Assembly (NCBI GenBank): GCA_047495785.1
Contig: JBLDXI010000004.1
Coordinates: 2,790,001-2,854,000, forward strand
Direction of reading: 5' to 3'
DNA length: 64,000 nucleotides
Source of the DNA: Lepidodermella squamata
Lineage: Eukaryota > Gastrotricha
In this document: piece by piece, positions 1-10,229 of the stretch
Numbering within the stretch: the first letter of the stretch is position 1
Layout of the letters: each line of letters begins with the position of its first letter
Program-made: the position numbers and the translations under genes
The notes under the pieces: generated by a model
Told to the model about the DNA's origin: nothing
The model's input: the letters and a program-made list of their open reading frames with translations, nothing else
The model's database searches: none

Positions 1-323
1 CGATCGCTTTTTCGGACTTGGGACTTCGAAAATCAACGGCGGGGCTCGAGGTGGTTCGGAAGGCCATTGGTTTGGCATGGGCCTGCCGCATGGCTGCCTT
101 GGTTGAAACAGAGGAGGTAAAGCAGGAGGAGCGAACCGCTGCAGCATCGGCTGTTGCATTTGCTGCTGCATAGGCTGCTGCATAGACCACAACAGAGGCC
201 ACTGCATAGGCTGCTGCTGCTGCTGCATTTGATGCTGCATAGGTTGCTGCCGCATAGGCTGCTGCTGCATTGATGGCTGCTGCATAGGCCGATGCATTGG
301 CTGCTGGTCGCCAACTACATTCT
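1..323 (-). CDS. Partial exon, Gln/Met/Pro-rich low-complexity protein (runs off the window)
   Basis: On the minus strand one frame stays open from about 412 to base 1. It reads as imperfect repeats of PMQQ/PMQQQ, then a Pro-rich stretch (APPALPP) and a basic end (SPKKRS) at the window edge. An AG at about 324 could be the splice acceptor. A different frame of the same strand, rich in Cys and Ser, is also open but looks like a shadow of the CAG repeats. Such Gln/Met-rich tracts occur in nuclear and RNA-binding proteins, but no domain identifies the function. Both ends of the gene are missing, so neither start nor stop can be given. The alternative is a non-coding CTG/CAG minisatellite. Confidence 0.35.
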
Positions 324-887
324 GCTCATAAAAAAATAGTTTCGCGACATTTTTTGACCATGAAAATCCTGTAATTCTTAGCGCAAAATAACTCGAAATA
401 TGTCGAAGTTAACCACGTTTTCCGAATGACGAAACAGAGCTATTGCCCACATTTATGGTCGTAAATTAATTAGAGTAATTAAGGTCAATGAGGGAAATTA
501 CGAGGGTCGCGTCACGGTTTGATCACTGTCGAGGCTCATCAAGACGGGGAGTGATTTGTCTTAGCTGTTCGACCCTCGAGCTCGAACAGCTCCAGCCTAA
601 TTACTTGATTGTTATTTCTGTGTTGCGGAGGTGTTCGAAGAATTGATCACAACGTCGAACAATAGCTTTCCGGACACCATAAAAAACGCAACTCTGAGGC
701 GCGTTTTTCAATGTTCTTTTCACTTAATTAGTTAGTATGTTATATGTTATAGTATGTTATAGGTTTGTAGAGTATGTTAGCTCAGTTATAAGGTACCGGT
801 GTTATAAGGTAGAAAACAAGCCCGTGTTGGCCGGAGGAAATTAGCTGATTTTTAATCCACAATTTTTGTAATTTATATATTAAACTA
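324..887. other. Non-coding stretch, nothing recognised
   Basis: AT-rich sequence with multiple stops in all frames. A short TATGTTATA-type simple repeat is visible near 735-780. I see no gene, RNA or mobile-element end before the transposon terminus at 888. Confidence 0.4.
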
Positions 888-1000
888 CAGGGAGTCCGTA
901 AAGTCGAGGCAATATAAATATGTAGCATAGTACATTACATAGCAAGGGAAAAATCGATAATCTTGTTTTTTTTTCATCGATCGTGATATAATAATAATAT
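888..1000 (+). repeat. Left terminal inverted repeat of the 2.39-kb element
   Basis: Pairs with 3166-3278 in inverted orientation. It contains an ATCGATAATC...ATCGATCG block and an (ATA)n tract that are shared by both arms. Confidence 0.7.
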
Positions 1001-3165
1001 GACTGTGAGAAAGACAGAGGCACTGAGCACTGCATGGCCAATCAGAGAATCCACTGTCACAGAGGAACGTTCTGCTCTGAATACAACAGAAGCAAAAAAT
1101 GAAGGGACCAAAAAGACGTTTTTTCTTGCGTTTCTTCAATACTGAAGATTATACTCTCCCCATTCCGTATGAATTTGCGGAATGAAAGATGCGCGCATAA
1201 GAATTTCTAAGCGTATGTAATCGTAGTGCGCACGCGAGAAAAAATATATGAATTATCCTCAAGAAACGACCATATACACATACTTTTATCAAAAACGCAT
1301 TGCCGCGATTTTCTTCTTGTCTATAAAAGATGACAGAGAGGTAGCTTCTAGAGCTTCCAGGCTTGATTGTTCCGGTCAGTCTTTGTTGGACCACAATCGT
1401 GGATAAATAAGGATTGTGGTCACATGGATAAATGAAGTAGGCTTCTGCTGCCGTTCGTGGATCGCTTCCTATTCGAAAATTTGCAGCTTGCTCTGACTCC
1501 CTAACCAGTTAGATCTCTATCGCTAAAAGTATCAAGTTCAAGGACGCAAGGACAGTGAGATCTCCGGCAGGTTGGGTGCTGGATAGTCGAGTGGTACCTG
1601 CTAAGGCAGTAGTACTCAAAGTCTGCCCCGCGGGGAGGGATTCAGGGTCATGGCGCGAGAATCAGCATATTTTAGGATATTTTCAGCCAAAATTACGGTA
1701 AAATACCGTTAGCTAAAGCTCGCTTCGCTCACAGGTGTAACTGAACTCACGCTTTCTGGAGTCTAATGTGAAATGGTTGAGCGATTTTTTCTAACTATTG
1801 GCTAATGAGAAAATAAGAAGAACAACATTTTTACGTGAATCCAAGTTGTGACCCGTGGGGAATAGGAATAGGGCGGTAATAGGACTTCAGCAGTTTTAGC
1901 AGAGATGAGCGAAGGGATGGTAGGAGTCATTCCTACCAGTTCAATCGGTTCGAAAAGTCGAAGACCAATGATTTTCAACATCTTAGCCACTTCTGCTGTC
2001 CCACTTCGCTCTCAGGTTGAAGGAAGCAACCTTTTTACCTCAGTAAATCCGCTTTGGAAGATAAATTCGCATACGATTATTCCTGCTGCAAGAGTAATTG
2101 GACGAGTCTAACACGACGGAGCGAACGAACAATTCATACAAATTGGTGGTTTCAAGGTCGAATACGCTTAATAAATGAAAACCCACCGGCGGGATTTTGA
2201 AATCCTACGGTGCTCGGTCAGATTACTCCGCGATTAATCTTTCTGAGAATTTTCAACCCGTTTCACCGTGCATTTAATTATTATTTCAATGAAAACCAGT
2301 CCTGGGTGAACAATTGCCCGCAGGACACACAATTTTCCGATGCCATTTGTTCAGCGAATGAAATATCAAGAATTCCCACGGTAAATAGCCGCATCCTTCA
2401 TTGCAGAGGAAAACAAGCCAATAAACGCGGGTATTTGCCGCATTGAATTTCGGGAAACTGCGTTAATTTGTTGCAAAAGCTACGTATTCCAGTTCAAAAA
2501 GAATAAGTTCACATTTTACCCAGCATACTCCTTATTATTATATCCTAATCCATACAAAAGACGCCTTATCGATTTTTCAGCGCGCTTGTTTTTTTAGCAA
2601 AATATGCAGATATGTTCTAAAGCGCTGCACAAAATTTCGAGGTAAAAACCTGGCCCCTTTGCGAACCGCACGGTAGAATTCCCGTTAGAAGGAGATTAAT
2701 GTTCTTTGTAGTAATTCTTATACTTTCACCGAAGGAAATCTGAAAATACACGGTGAAAGTAACGGACGAAACCAATTTTCATGACTTCACCAGCTATTTC
2801 CATTAGGTTTGAAAGTATTTCTGTGATCATCAGATGTGTTCACGGTAAAAATCGTTTAAACTTGGCCATCCACGAAGATGAGATGCTACAAATGAGTTGA
2901 CCGTGTACAATTAATTAATTCAAAGTGGAACGCTTGGAACCAAGTGATATTTGGGACAAAAACTCATTCCATCCGACATTAGATGTCTTCTTTAATCAAC
3001 TTTTAAAATTTCCTTCGGTTAAAATGTGAAGCTTATTAACAAAATCACTTTGGCTACAAAAAAGAATGAATCTACCGTCATGACTAGAATGATATCGCTG
3101 TTTTACGGTGAGAATTCGGTAAAAGCAACCTGGTTTTTCATGGTGTTCGCCTGGTTCGTACTTAC

Positions 3166-3278
3166 ATTATTATTATTATACGATCGATGAAAAAAAACAA
3201 GATTATCGATTTTTCCCTTGCTATATAATGTACTATGCTATATATTTATATTGCCTCTATGACTTTACGGACTCCCTG
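3166..3278 (-). repeat. Right terminal inverted repeat of the 2.39-kb element
   Basis: Inverted copy of 888-1000. It ends GACTCCCTG and is directly followed by TA. Confidence 0.7.
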
Positions 3279-3504
3279 TAGAAAAGACGGGCGCGCTAAC
3301 GCGCGACTCGTATCTATTACTATATAGTCGCTAATAAAAAGTCGAGTTTGACAAATTAAATTCATTTATTATAAAAGCATTAAACATCGCCGGAAATATG
3401 AAATGTAAATAGCATTATACATTACAAGAAAATAGCGACCATTTAAAATCAGATCTGGTAACACTCACAATAATCTAACACAATTCGCCATCATCACTTG
3501 TTGC

Positions 3505-4104
3505 TGTTGGGGCCCGAGCCCGATTTTGGCCCGTACGCGCTCCGGCCGGCCCGTACGCAGACGGGTAGCATTGATTTGCCGCTCCGCGCTCGGGCCGGTT
3601 TAAAACATGCCCGTATGCGACGTTTACTGTAAATTTAATAAATTCGAGAGAATCACGCTTCACCGCACACGGGCCGGCCAAGGTGCCAGCCCGAGCTCGG
3701 CGGAGAACAATGGGATCCAGTGCTATTGTTCAGCGCCGTACTCGGGCTGCCGGGCTCGGGCCGGGACTTGGTAAAATTGTCGGGTTGGGCGTTGGTTGTA
3801 GGATGACCCGAGCCCGGCGACCCAAGCCCGACGACCCGATTCCAGAGGCCCGAGCCCGACGGCCCGAGTACGGCGCTGAACAATAGCACTGGATCCCATT
3901 GTTCTCCGCCGAGCTCGGGCTGGCACCTTGGCCGGCCCGTGTGCGGTGAAGCGTGATTCTCTCGAATTTATTAAATTTACAGTAAACGTCGCATACGGGC
4001 ATGTTTTAAACCGGCCCGAGCGCGGAGCGGTAAAGTGCCGTTACCCGACCGCGTACGGGCTGACCCGAACGCGTTCGGGCCGAATTCGGGCTCGGGCCCC
4101 AACA
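3505..4104. mobile_element. GC-rich foldback element (~600 bp)
   Basis: The segment is an almost perfect giant hairpin centred at about 3804. Arms 3505-3762 and 3847-4104 are reverse complements with a few mismatches, around an 84-bp spacer. Both ends carry TGTTGGGGCCCGAGCCC-type sequence, and GGGCTCGGGCC motifs recur inside. The base TTGC stands directly outside both ends (3501-3504 and 4105-4108), consistent with a 4-bp target duplication, though that short match could be chance. No coding capacity is credible; mirrored open frames in the two arms only reflect the symmetry. It lies just beyond the 3' end of the Helitron gene. Confidence 0.6.
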
Positions 4105-4322
4105 TTGCCAAGAGAAATTTAAAAGAAGGAGTCAAATAATGATAATAATACAAAATAAAACAGCCTAATTTCCCTCTACGAAATAGTAAACATAATAATG
4201 GATGACGAATTAAGCTAGATTTCTGAAAGTGTTCGTAGCAAAATATGCATTTTATTGCGAGAAGATAACACGGAGATCACATTTTTCTATAAGCACATTT
4301 CATTTAAAATATCGAGGAAAGA
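4105..4322 (-). other. 3' flank of the Helitron Rep/helicase gene
   Basis: About 220 bp of AT-rich sequence downstream (minus strand) of the helicase stop codon. On the minus strand a CAATAAAATG stretch near 4245-4255 could serve as polyadenylation signal. I could not identify a convincing CTRR terminus with hairpin for the Helitron. Confidence 0.35.
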
Positions 4323-5135
4323 TCACAGAAACACCTCACGGTAAACGATGTTTTTGGTATAAAATATATTTCTCTCTTCACAATGTCGTACATAGCAATT
4401 TAAATTTCGGAGGTCGGTCACACGCGAAAGGGCGACATAAAGCTGACCGTGTGAAAACGCCTCGCGCCGCTTGAGAGACAGGCCAACAAAATGGAAGGTC
4501 TGACCCTGGCTTTTGTTGATTGAGCAGCTGAAGGCTAATCGGACGGGAAACTGCCTTCGACGAATGACAACAGGTGTACCATCCTGATCAGCAATGAGAG
4601 GAATGCGTGGAATCTGAGCAATTGTTCCAGCAAAGCTCCCAGTAAGAATCTTGCCTTCGATAACGTTATGTCGTAATCGCTGAACAGATAGTCTAGTTCC
4701 ATTGCATAAACCTGATGCCGGGTCAAGATTTCTCAAGAGAATGATGGGAGCACCGACTTTCAGAACCAACTTGTGCGGCGGAAGGCTGGGTGGCGTGAAG
4801 GTATTGAGCAGCTCGGTGGGATAGAATTGCCGTAGATTAGGATTATCAACGGAATCGGCGCTCAAGTAAACCAACTCCTTCTGAGGCAGATCCTTCAAGA
4901 TGCGCTCGTTCAACAAATCGACCTCGTCGTTTCGAGTTGCTAATAGACAGCGTTCGGCTAAGTATTTCGTCTCGTGATAACGGGTAGGCAAGTCACCGTA
5001 AATAGCAGAAATCAGGTCGTTCAAGTTTTCGACGTTGTTAATAGGCTCTGGAAGGGTCACTAAATCTTGACCTAATTCGGCCGGCCCTTCAGCTAATCCA
5101 TCACCGACTCGCAGTAGCCATTCGGGAAAGCCCGC
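4323..5135 (-). pseudogene. Helitron PIF1 helicase, C-terminal part beyond the LINE
   Basis: The frame begins right at the LINE tail with AGFPEWLLRVGDGLAEG and continues LVTLPEPINN, LATRNDEVD, INKSQGQTF and LYVALSRV, the C-terminal motifs of PIF1-family helicases, including the SQGQT and VALSR motifs. It ends at a stop at 4323 after 270 residues. Together with 8248-10173 it restores the expected helicase order, which shows that the two blocks are one gene interrupted by the LINE. On its own it lacks the nucleotide-binding loop and must be inactive. Confidence 0.8.
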
Positions 5136-5205
5136 TCATTCTCATTCTCATTCTCATTTTTATTGCAAATTGTTTTTCAACAGTTAGCAAATAGTTAGGT
5201 TTAGT

Positions 5206-5400
5206 TTAGCAGAAAGTTGTTTCTTGGCGCCTCACCACAGAAGTCATGTAGTTTACCAATGAAGGCGAATTAAATTTTATATGTTTGCAAAAAGCACTGT
5301 GAGAGTTGTTAACCACGCAAGACGGCAGACGGTTCCACGCAGCACGCACGCGCCTGGAGAAGCTAAATTTATAGTTCAGGTTATTTCTAACCGCTTTCAT
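5206..5400 (-). pseudogene. Frameshifted C-terminal tail of the LINE ORF2
   Basis: The frame reads NYKFSFSRRVRAAWNRLPSCVVNNSHSAF and so on, the characteristic C-terminal W-N-x-L-P motif of CR1/jockey-type ORF2 proteins. It is out of frame with the main ORF, which it should continue. A one- or two-base indel in the overlap (5387-5406) explains both. Confidence 0.6.
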
Positions 5401-8053
5401 CGTCACAGAATGAGGAGGAAGGCGAGAGTTTCGGGAGATTATAAAAAAAGTCAGAGAAATTTATATCAATACAACCCTGATACATTTTATGCATTAGAAT
5501 GAGGTCATGTTGGAAGCGGCGAACCTCTAGCGTCGTTAAGCCCAATTTCTGTAGACGTTCCTCATAAGATGCACCCTCGACCGTTTCGTGATACGAGCTT
5601 CGATAGAGTAGTCTTTTTGTGAACCGCTTTTGTACCGATTCAAGGTCATCAATATCCTGTAATGAAAAAGGCGAGTACACGGCTGGACAGAAGTCCAAAC
5701 GAGATAATGTGTATGTTTTATACGCTCTAAATCGGAGGGCCTTAGACGAAAATGATTTGGCTATCATTCCATTAATACGATTACATTTCGCTGCGAGAGA
5801 CTGACAATGATCTGAAAAAGATAGCTTTGAATCGATAGTAACACCGAGATCTTTCACTGAGTTGACAACTTGCAGGTCCACACCATTGATGCTAAATTGA
5901 AACGGAAATTCATTTTTGCCCATTCTCAGTACGACACATTTTTTAGAATTAACAGACAATCCGTTATCGTCAAACCATTTGATTAACCGATCTAAGTCTT
6001 CCTGAAGTTCAAAGCAGTCTGTGAGATTACGAATGACCTTGTATAGCTTCGTGTCATCAGCAAATAACTTCATAATCGATTTCAGAATACACGAGTTCAC
6101 ATCCGATGTGTATATCAGAAACAATATCGGACCAAGAACCGAGCCTTGAGGCACCCCGGAAGTTACGGGGGACCATTCCGAGGCTTCAGAGTTGACAATC
6201 ACACGAAAGAAACGATCGGAAAGAAAAGCTTTTATCCAGCGAAGGAGCGCGCCACAAACGTTAATGTCAAGAAGCTTTGCTAACAACAATGTGATCGGAA
6301 CTGTATCGAAAGCCTTGGAAAGATCGAGGTAAATAACTACAACATCGAGGAGTTGGTCTAGAAAACCAAGCCAGTCGTTAGTACAAGAGAGGAGCTGCGT
6401 CTCGCAACATCTGCGCGATATGAAACCGAATTGGTTATCTGGGATCAAGTTATTCCTGTTCAAGTATATCAACAATTTGTCTTTTACAATAGTTTCCTGA
6501 ACTTTACATAGAATACAGGTTAGACTAACGGGTCTGTAATTCCCCGCCGAAGAAGCATCACCACTCTTCTTATAGATAGGAGCCACATTTGCGTATTTCC
6601 ACACAAGAGGAATTTCACCGGTCACTAATGATATTTGAAATAACAAAGATAAAGGCGTACAAAGCGATCGAGCTAGTTTTTTTATCAAGACGGCTGGTAG
6701 ATTATCAACACCACCTACTGGCTTTTCTTTGATCTGACAGACATAATCATACACCAAATCAGCAGTAAAATCTATGGTCTGAATACAGTCGTTTACAGCC
6801 TTAAAGTTCGGTGTAGCTGAGAATGACTTATTGTTGTAGGCTCCAGCGAATTGCTGCCTAAAGGCTTCAGCCTTACCTGAATCATCCACAATGCTAACGT
6901 TGTTCAAAACTAGGGCTGGAATCGCTGGGCGAGCTTTGAAACGCATAGAGAAGTAATTGTACAGATCATCAATTTTGTTAGCAGAGAGCAGATTTTCCTC
7001 GTAATTTCGTCTAGCCTTGCGATATTCACAATCATACATTAAGCAGGCCGCTTTATAGCGAAGAAAGTCAGATGATAATTTCCCACTTGCTCTCCATTGG
7101 CGGTACAGGCGACTTTTCCTATTTGATAACCGCTGAATGGCCGCGCTGACCCAGGGCATTCGCCCTTTCTTTCGCTTACGAGTCTTCCGTCGAGGTACGA
7201 ATAGCAAAATGCCTCGATAGATTGTGTGCAGAAACCGTGTGTAACAGGTGTCCATGCTGCAGTTTGAGAACATTACAAGCCAGTTTACCGAATCTACATA
7301 GTTCCCAAAGTTGACGTAGTCGCATTTCCGAAAGTTGAAGGCGCTCAAAACATGAGTCTTTGAACTTGATGAGCAAAATTCCACATTCATCCTGAATCTT
7401 ACAACATTATGATCACAAGAAGCCGCGAGCGGTTCATCAACTTCGACACACGAGACGATATTAGGAATATTAGATATGACTAGGTCGAGGATATTATCAC
7501 CACGCGTTGGTTTATCAACATATTGGATTAGATTATTTCTCAGAAAGAACTCGGTAAAACATGAGTAAAGTAATTTGCTAGGATTTTTGAACGTTACCCA
7601 GTTGAACTCTGGCAAGTTGAAGTCACCAACCATTACGCAGGGTTCTGTAGTATCGACTTGCTTTTGCAAGTAACTCACGAGATCACGAATGGATTCCATT
7701 GGCGAATTAGGTGACCGATATACGATAACCAACCGTAGCGATGTTCTATCGAGCTGACAAAGACAAGTGACACATTCTATATAGCCATCGAAAGAGAAGG
7801 TGCTAAGAAGGCGAGGATTGAGAGAGTGATGAATGAAGCCGGCTGACCCTCCACTTTTATGAGCGACTCTATTTTGAGTAAACGAGATGTAGCCAAGGCT
7901 TTCTAGCTCATTAGCGCTTTTCTTATCCTCTTTGAAGCCGGATTCTACTACTATGATAACAAGCGGAGGAGCGTCGCCAATTTTCATCAGCAAGTTGTCG
8001 ATCTTATTGTTAAGAGAATTAGCATTACAATAAAGCACAGTTACGAACGACAT
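5387..8053 (-). CDS. LINE ORF2: apurinic-type endonuclease and reverse transcriptase
   Basis: The 888-residue frame starts MSFVTVLYCNANSLNNKIDNL, the usual opening of LINE endonucleases. It has the active-site segments VVESGF, VGDFNLPEFNW and AASCDHNVV. The reverse transcriptase follows with GNYRPVSLT, IYLDLSKAFDTV, TSGVPQGSVLGPILFLIY and the catalytic LFADDTKLY. The C-terminal LESVQKRFTKRL and YEERLQKLGL segments are typical of the CR1/jockey group. The frame stops at 5387, but the expected end of the protein (FSRRVRAAWNRLPSCVV) lies at about 5206-5400 in another frame. A frameshift near 5390-5405 has therefore removed the last ~65 residues. Apart from that the ORF is undamaged, suggesting a young insertion. 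Confidence 0.85.
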   Translation of the reverse strand: MSFVTVLYCNANSLNNKIDNLLMKIGDAPPLVIIVVESGFKEDKKSANELESLGYISFTQNRVAHKSGGSAGFIHHSLNPRLLSTFSFDGYIECVTCLCQLDRTSLRLVIVYRSPNSPMESIRDLVSYLQKQVDTTEPCVMVGDFNLPEFNWVTFKNPSKLLYSCFTEFFLRNNLIQYVDKPTRGDNILDLVISNIPNIVSCVEVDEPLAASCDHNVVRFRMNVEFCSSSSKTHVLSAFNFRKCDYVNFGNYVDSVNWLVMFSNCSMDTCYTRFLHTIYRGILLFVPRRKTRKRKKGRMPWVSAAIQRLSNRKSRLYRQWRASGKLSSDFLRYKAACLMYDCEYRKARRNYEENLLSANKIDDLYNYFSMRFKARPAIPALVLNNVSIVDDSGKAEAFRQQFAGAYNNKSFSATPNFKAVNDCIQTIDFTADLVYDYVCQIKEKPVGGVDNLPAVLIKKLARSLCTPLSLLFQISLVTGEIPLVWKYANVAPIYKKSGDASSAGNYRPVSLTCILCKVQETIVKDKLLIYLNRNNLIPDNQFGFISRRCCETQLLSCTNDWLGFLDQLLDVVVIYLDLSKAFDTVPITLLLAKLLDINVCGALLRWIKAFLSDRFFRVIVNSEASEWSPVTSGVPQGSVLGPILFLIYTSDVNSCILKSIMKLFADDTKLYKVIRNLTDCFELQEDLDRLIKWFDDNGLSVNSKKCVVLRMGKNEFPFQFSINGVDLQVVNSVKDLGVTIDSKLSFSDHCQSLAAKCNRINGMIAKSFSSKALRFRAYKTYTLSRLDFCPAVYSPFSLQDIDDLESVQKRFTKRLLYRSSYHETVEGASYEERLQKLGLTTLEVRRFQHDLILMHKMYQGCIDINFSDFFYNLPKLSPSSSFCDDESG

Positions 8054-8247
8054 CAGATTGCGAGAAGCATTGCCTGTGGGGGCGCCAATTACCTATTTGG
8101 TGAATAGTTCAGAGAAAGCGAGCGAATTGCATACATTCACGCCTTTGTCGAGAGTATCGAAGAAGTCTTTACCGGACGGAGCTTTGTTTTTCACATGCAG
8201 TCCATATTTTCCCCATGAATCATGAAATAGGTAGTCAAAACGAGCAA

Positions 8248-10173
8248 TAAGGCTACAGCAGGATCGTCAATAACTCGCATGTTCTTCGAGAGAGTGAGCT
8301 TTCGGACTTGAGGCCAGAAATTAGACCGAGAGAGGGACTGTTCCACGATGCGATGGCGGCCGCCCTTGGGAACAACAGGTAGACACTGACGGAAATCTCC
8401 GCCGATGACAACTGTGAGACCTCCGAATAAGGATTGATTTTGACGGATATCCTTCAACGTTCGATTGACGGCTTCAAACGTGTATCGGCTCATCATCGGG
8501 CCTTCGTCCCAGATAAGTAATCTCGCACGTCGAATCAATTCAGCCAATGCCGATTGAGCTGATATTGAGCAAGTTGATCCCTCGCGGATGTTGATTGGGA
8601 TTTTGAACCGGAAATGAGCCGTTCGACCTCCAGTTAACAGCAGAGCAGCGATACCTGATGAGGCACAGGCTAATGCGATTTCCCCTCGAGATCGAACGGA
8701 GGCAAGTAGCAGATTGAATAAATAGGTTTTGCCACAGCCTCCTTGAGCTTGTAGCATGAAAACACCCGGCTCGTTGTTGAAAACAGCGTTCTCGATTTCT
8801 TCTTTCGCCGTCTTTTGATCTTCATTCAGTAAGGGCGTCTTTTCCAGGACAAAAGCCTTCAATTGCTCTCGGTCGTAGTCGGTTTCCTCTCGAATTAACT
8901 CAAACATTTGTTCCTCTGCAGCAGCAAGGGGCATTTGAGGGAAATCGGACAACGACTTGCTATGATAGTTAAGGCTGATTTCGATCTGAGCAAGCGCACG
9001 GTTTCGCATGCGGTCGGTGACATGAGTTAGGCCCTCGCTGTGCATGAAATCTTCGCAAAATTGGGTTTCAAATTGTTGCCACAGCAGATGCGGATTAGGC
9101 GGATTCGAGTAGATGAGATGCATGGCAAACAGCTTCCGAAGTTGAACCGGCATCTGGAATTGCACTGCCTCTAAAAGGCTATGTTCTACTTCATCATCAT
9201 TTTCTACCAGGCCTCGAGCTCGGCACGCGGCGATGAAAGTTGGATGAACAGTTCCCGCAACAGTTCTCAATGATTCGAACGAAGTGGGGCCTTTGACGAC
9301 GTGTAAAAGAAGTCGCAAAAAATAATTTTCGTGATTAGGGGAGCAGGTGTAAACACGACCAACACATCCGCGTCCCTTTAGTCGAGGTCCCCATTTCCTT
9401 CCCTTCGGGTGCCAGGTGAAGTCGCGGCAGATTTCGGGGTAAGTTAGAGTTCGAGCTAATTGATCATTCTGACAGATTTCGAAGAAAGCAGTCAGTTTAG
9501 TACGGCCCAGCGTGGCGAGATCAGGTGTACCATTATTCGGGTCAAATACGACTCGTTGCTGGTTAGGCAGATGAAGGTCGAGACGACAAATGGCCGGAAA
9601 TTCTTTATGCAGAGAGAAACCGAACAGCCGCCAACTGGCCTCAGACGTTGAAACGTATCGATCACGACCATCACGATAATTTGCTATTTCATCGATTGGC
9701 AAGGTTGGATCTCGCAGGTACATCAATATCCGATCATGACCTTTGTATACGTATTTGTAGAGGTATTTGACCGCGCGAATACCACTGCAAACTTCCACGT
9801 TGATATGACAGCCGTACTTCAGAGACAGATACGGGTTATAGGGTACAACCCAGCGGTTATCTAGTTCGATGCCACTTCGAGTTTTGAAGGTACGACCATC
9901 ATTCCGTCGCTGATAATTAGGATAGCCGTCTCGGGTGCAGTTTGTATTTTCGACGAAAGGTTTGGGGAAGTCTTTTGTACATTTGCCGTTCTCCATGCAT
10001 CGAGAGTCACATGGGCCATGCATCATTGATTTAGTGACGATAGAATGAAGCCGTGGATGAGTAATCGGATCAGGAATTTCCGCCCAGATAGCCTTGTCAA
10101 CTTCTTCCGGTGTAAGAGGGTTGTCTTCAGGAGCCATAATTAACAGAATGTGGGCGTGAGGAAGACCTCGTTT
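8248..10173 (-). CDS. Helitron Rep C-terminus and PIF1 helicase N-terminal half, exon 8
   Basis: The exon opens KRGLPHAHILLIM, the HUH motif (HAH). It continues with the paired-tyrosine segment KYLYKYVYKG that forms the covalent DNA link in Helitron Reps. The helicase follows: Walker A QGGCGKT, Walker B LLIWDE, motif III GGDFRQCLPV, then SKNMRVIDDPAVAL. At about 8248 the frame leaves the Helitron and enters LINE sequence; the apparent stop at 8191 lies in the LINE. The missing helicase C-terminus resumes at 5135 in the same strand. Without precise removal of the LINE this copy cannot make a full protein. Confidence 0.85.
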
Positions 10174-10229
10174 CTATAAAACAGAAAATAGACTATTATT
10201 AGCCTTAACGCGGATCGAACTAAATTTAC

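Larger units (their letters stand above)
888..3278. mobile_element. Non-autonomous TIR DNA transposon with TA target duplication (2.39 kb)
   Basis: The left end begins CAGGGAGTCCGTAAAGTC at 888. The right end is its reverse complement, finishing at 3278. The two arms (about 888-1000 and 3166-3278) match over roughly 105 bp with a few small indels and substitutions. Both outer borders carry TA (886-887 and 3279-3280), the target duplication typical of the Tc1/mariner-like superfamily. The 2.1-kb interior has only short, unconvincing reading frames and no recognisable DDE transposase, so it is either a non-autonomous derivative or an internally replaced copy. Assignment to Tc1/mariner rests on the TA duplication alone and is an inference. 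Confidence 0.7.
5136..8247 (-). mobile_element. CR1/jockey-type non-LTR retrotransposon inserted in the Helitron
   Basis: The element lies in the same orientation as the Helitron gene. It has an endonuclease-reverse transcriptase reading frame and ends in an (AATGAG)n-type simple tail at 5136-5160, where Helitron coding sequence resumes. At the 5' side a short frame (RFDYLFHDSWGKYG ... ELFTK, stop near 8092) precedes the main ORF and may be the tail of ORF1. If so, the copy is 5'-truncated, as usual for target-primed insertion. I could not define a clear target-site duplication. Junction positions are good to roughly ten bases. Confidence 0.8.

Noticed and set aside
33-314. A Cys/Ser-rich frame on the minus strand.
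   Set aside because: It is a frame-shifted reading of CAG repeats; the Gln/Met/Pro frame continues open to the edge and into non-repetitive sequence, so it is preferred.
1577-1656. tRNA-Ser-like sequence (TAGTCGAGTGGT A-box-like, long variable arm, GGGATTCAGGG B-box-like).
   Set aside because: The acceptor stem does not pair convincingly and the T-loop deviates from TTCRA; at most a decayed tRNA-derived fragment inside the transposon.
8191-8255. Apparent natural C-terminus of the Helitron helicase (LVLTTYFMIHGENMDCM).
   Set aside because: It is LINE sequence read through; the true helicase continuation is at 4323-5135.
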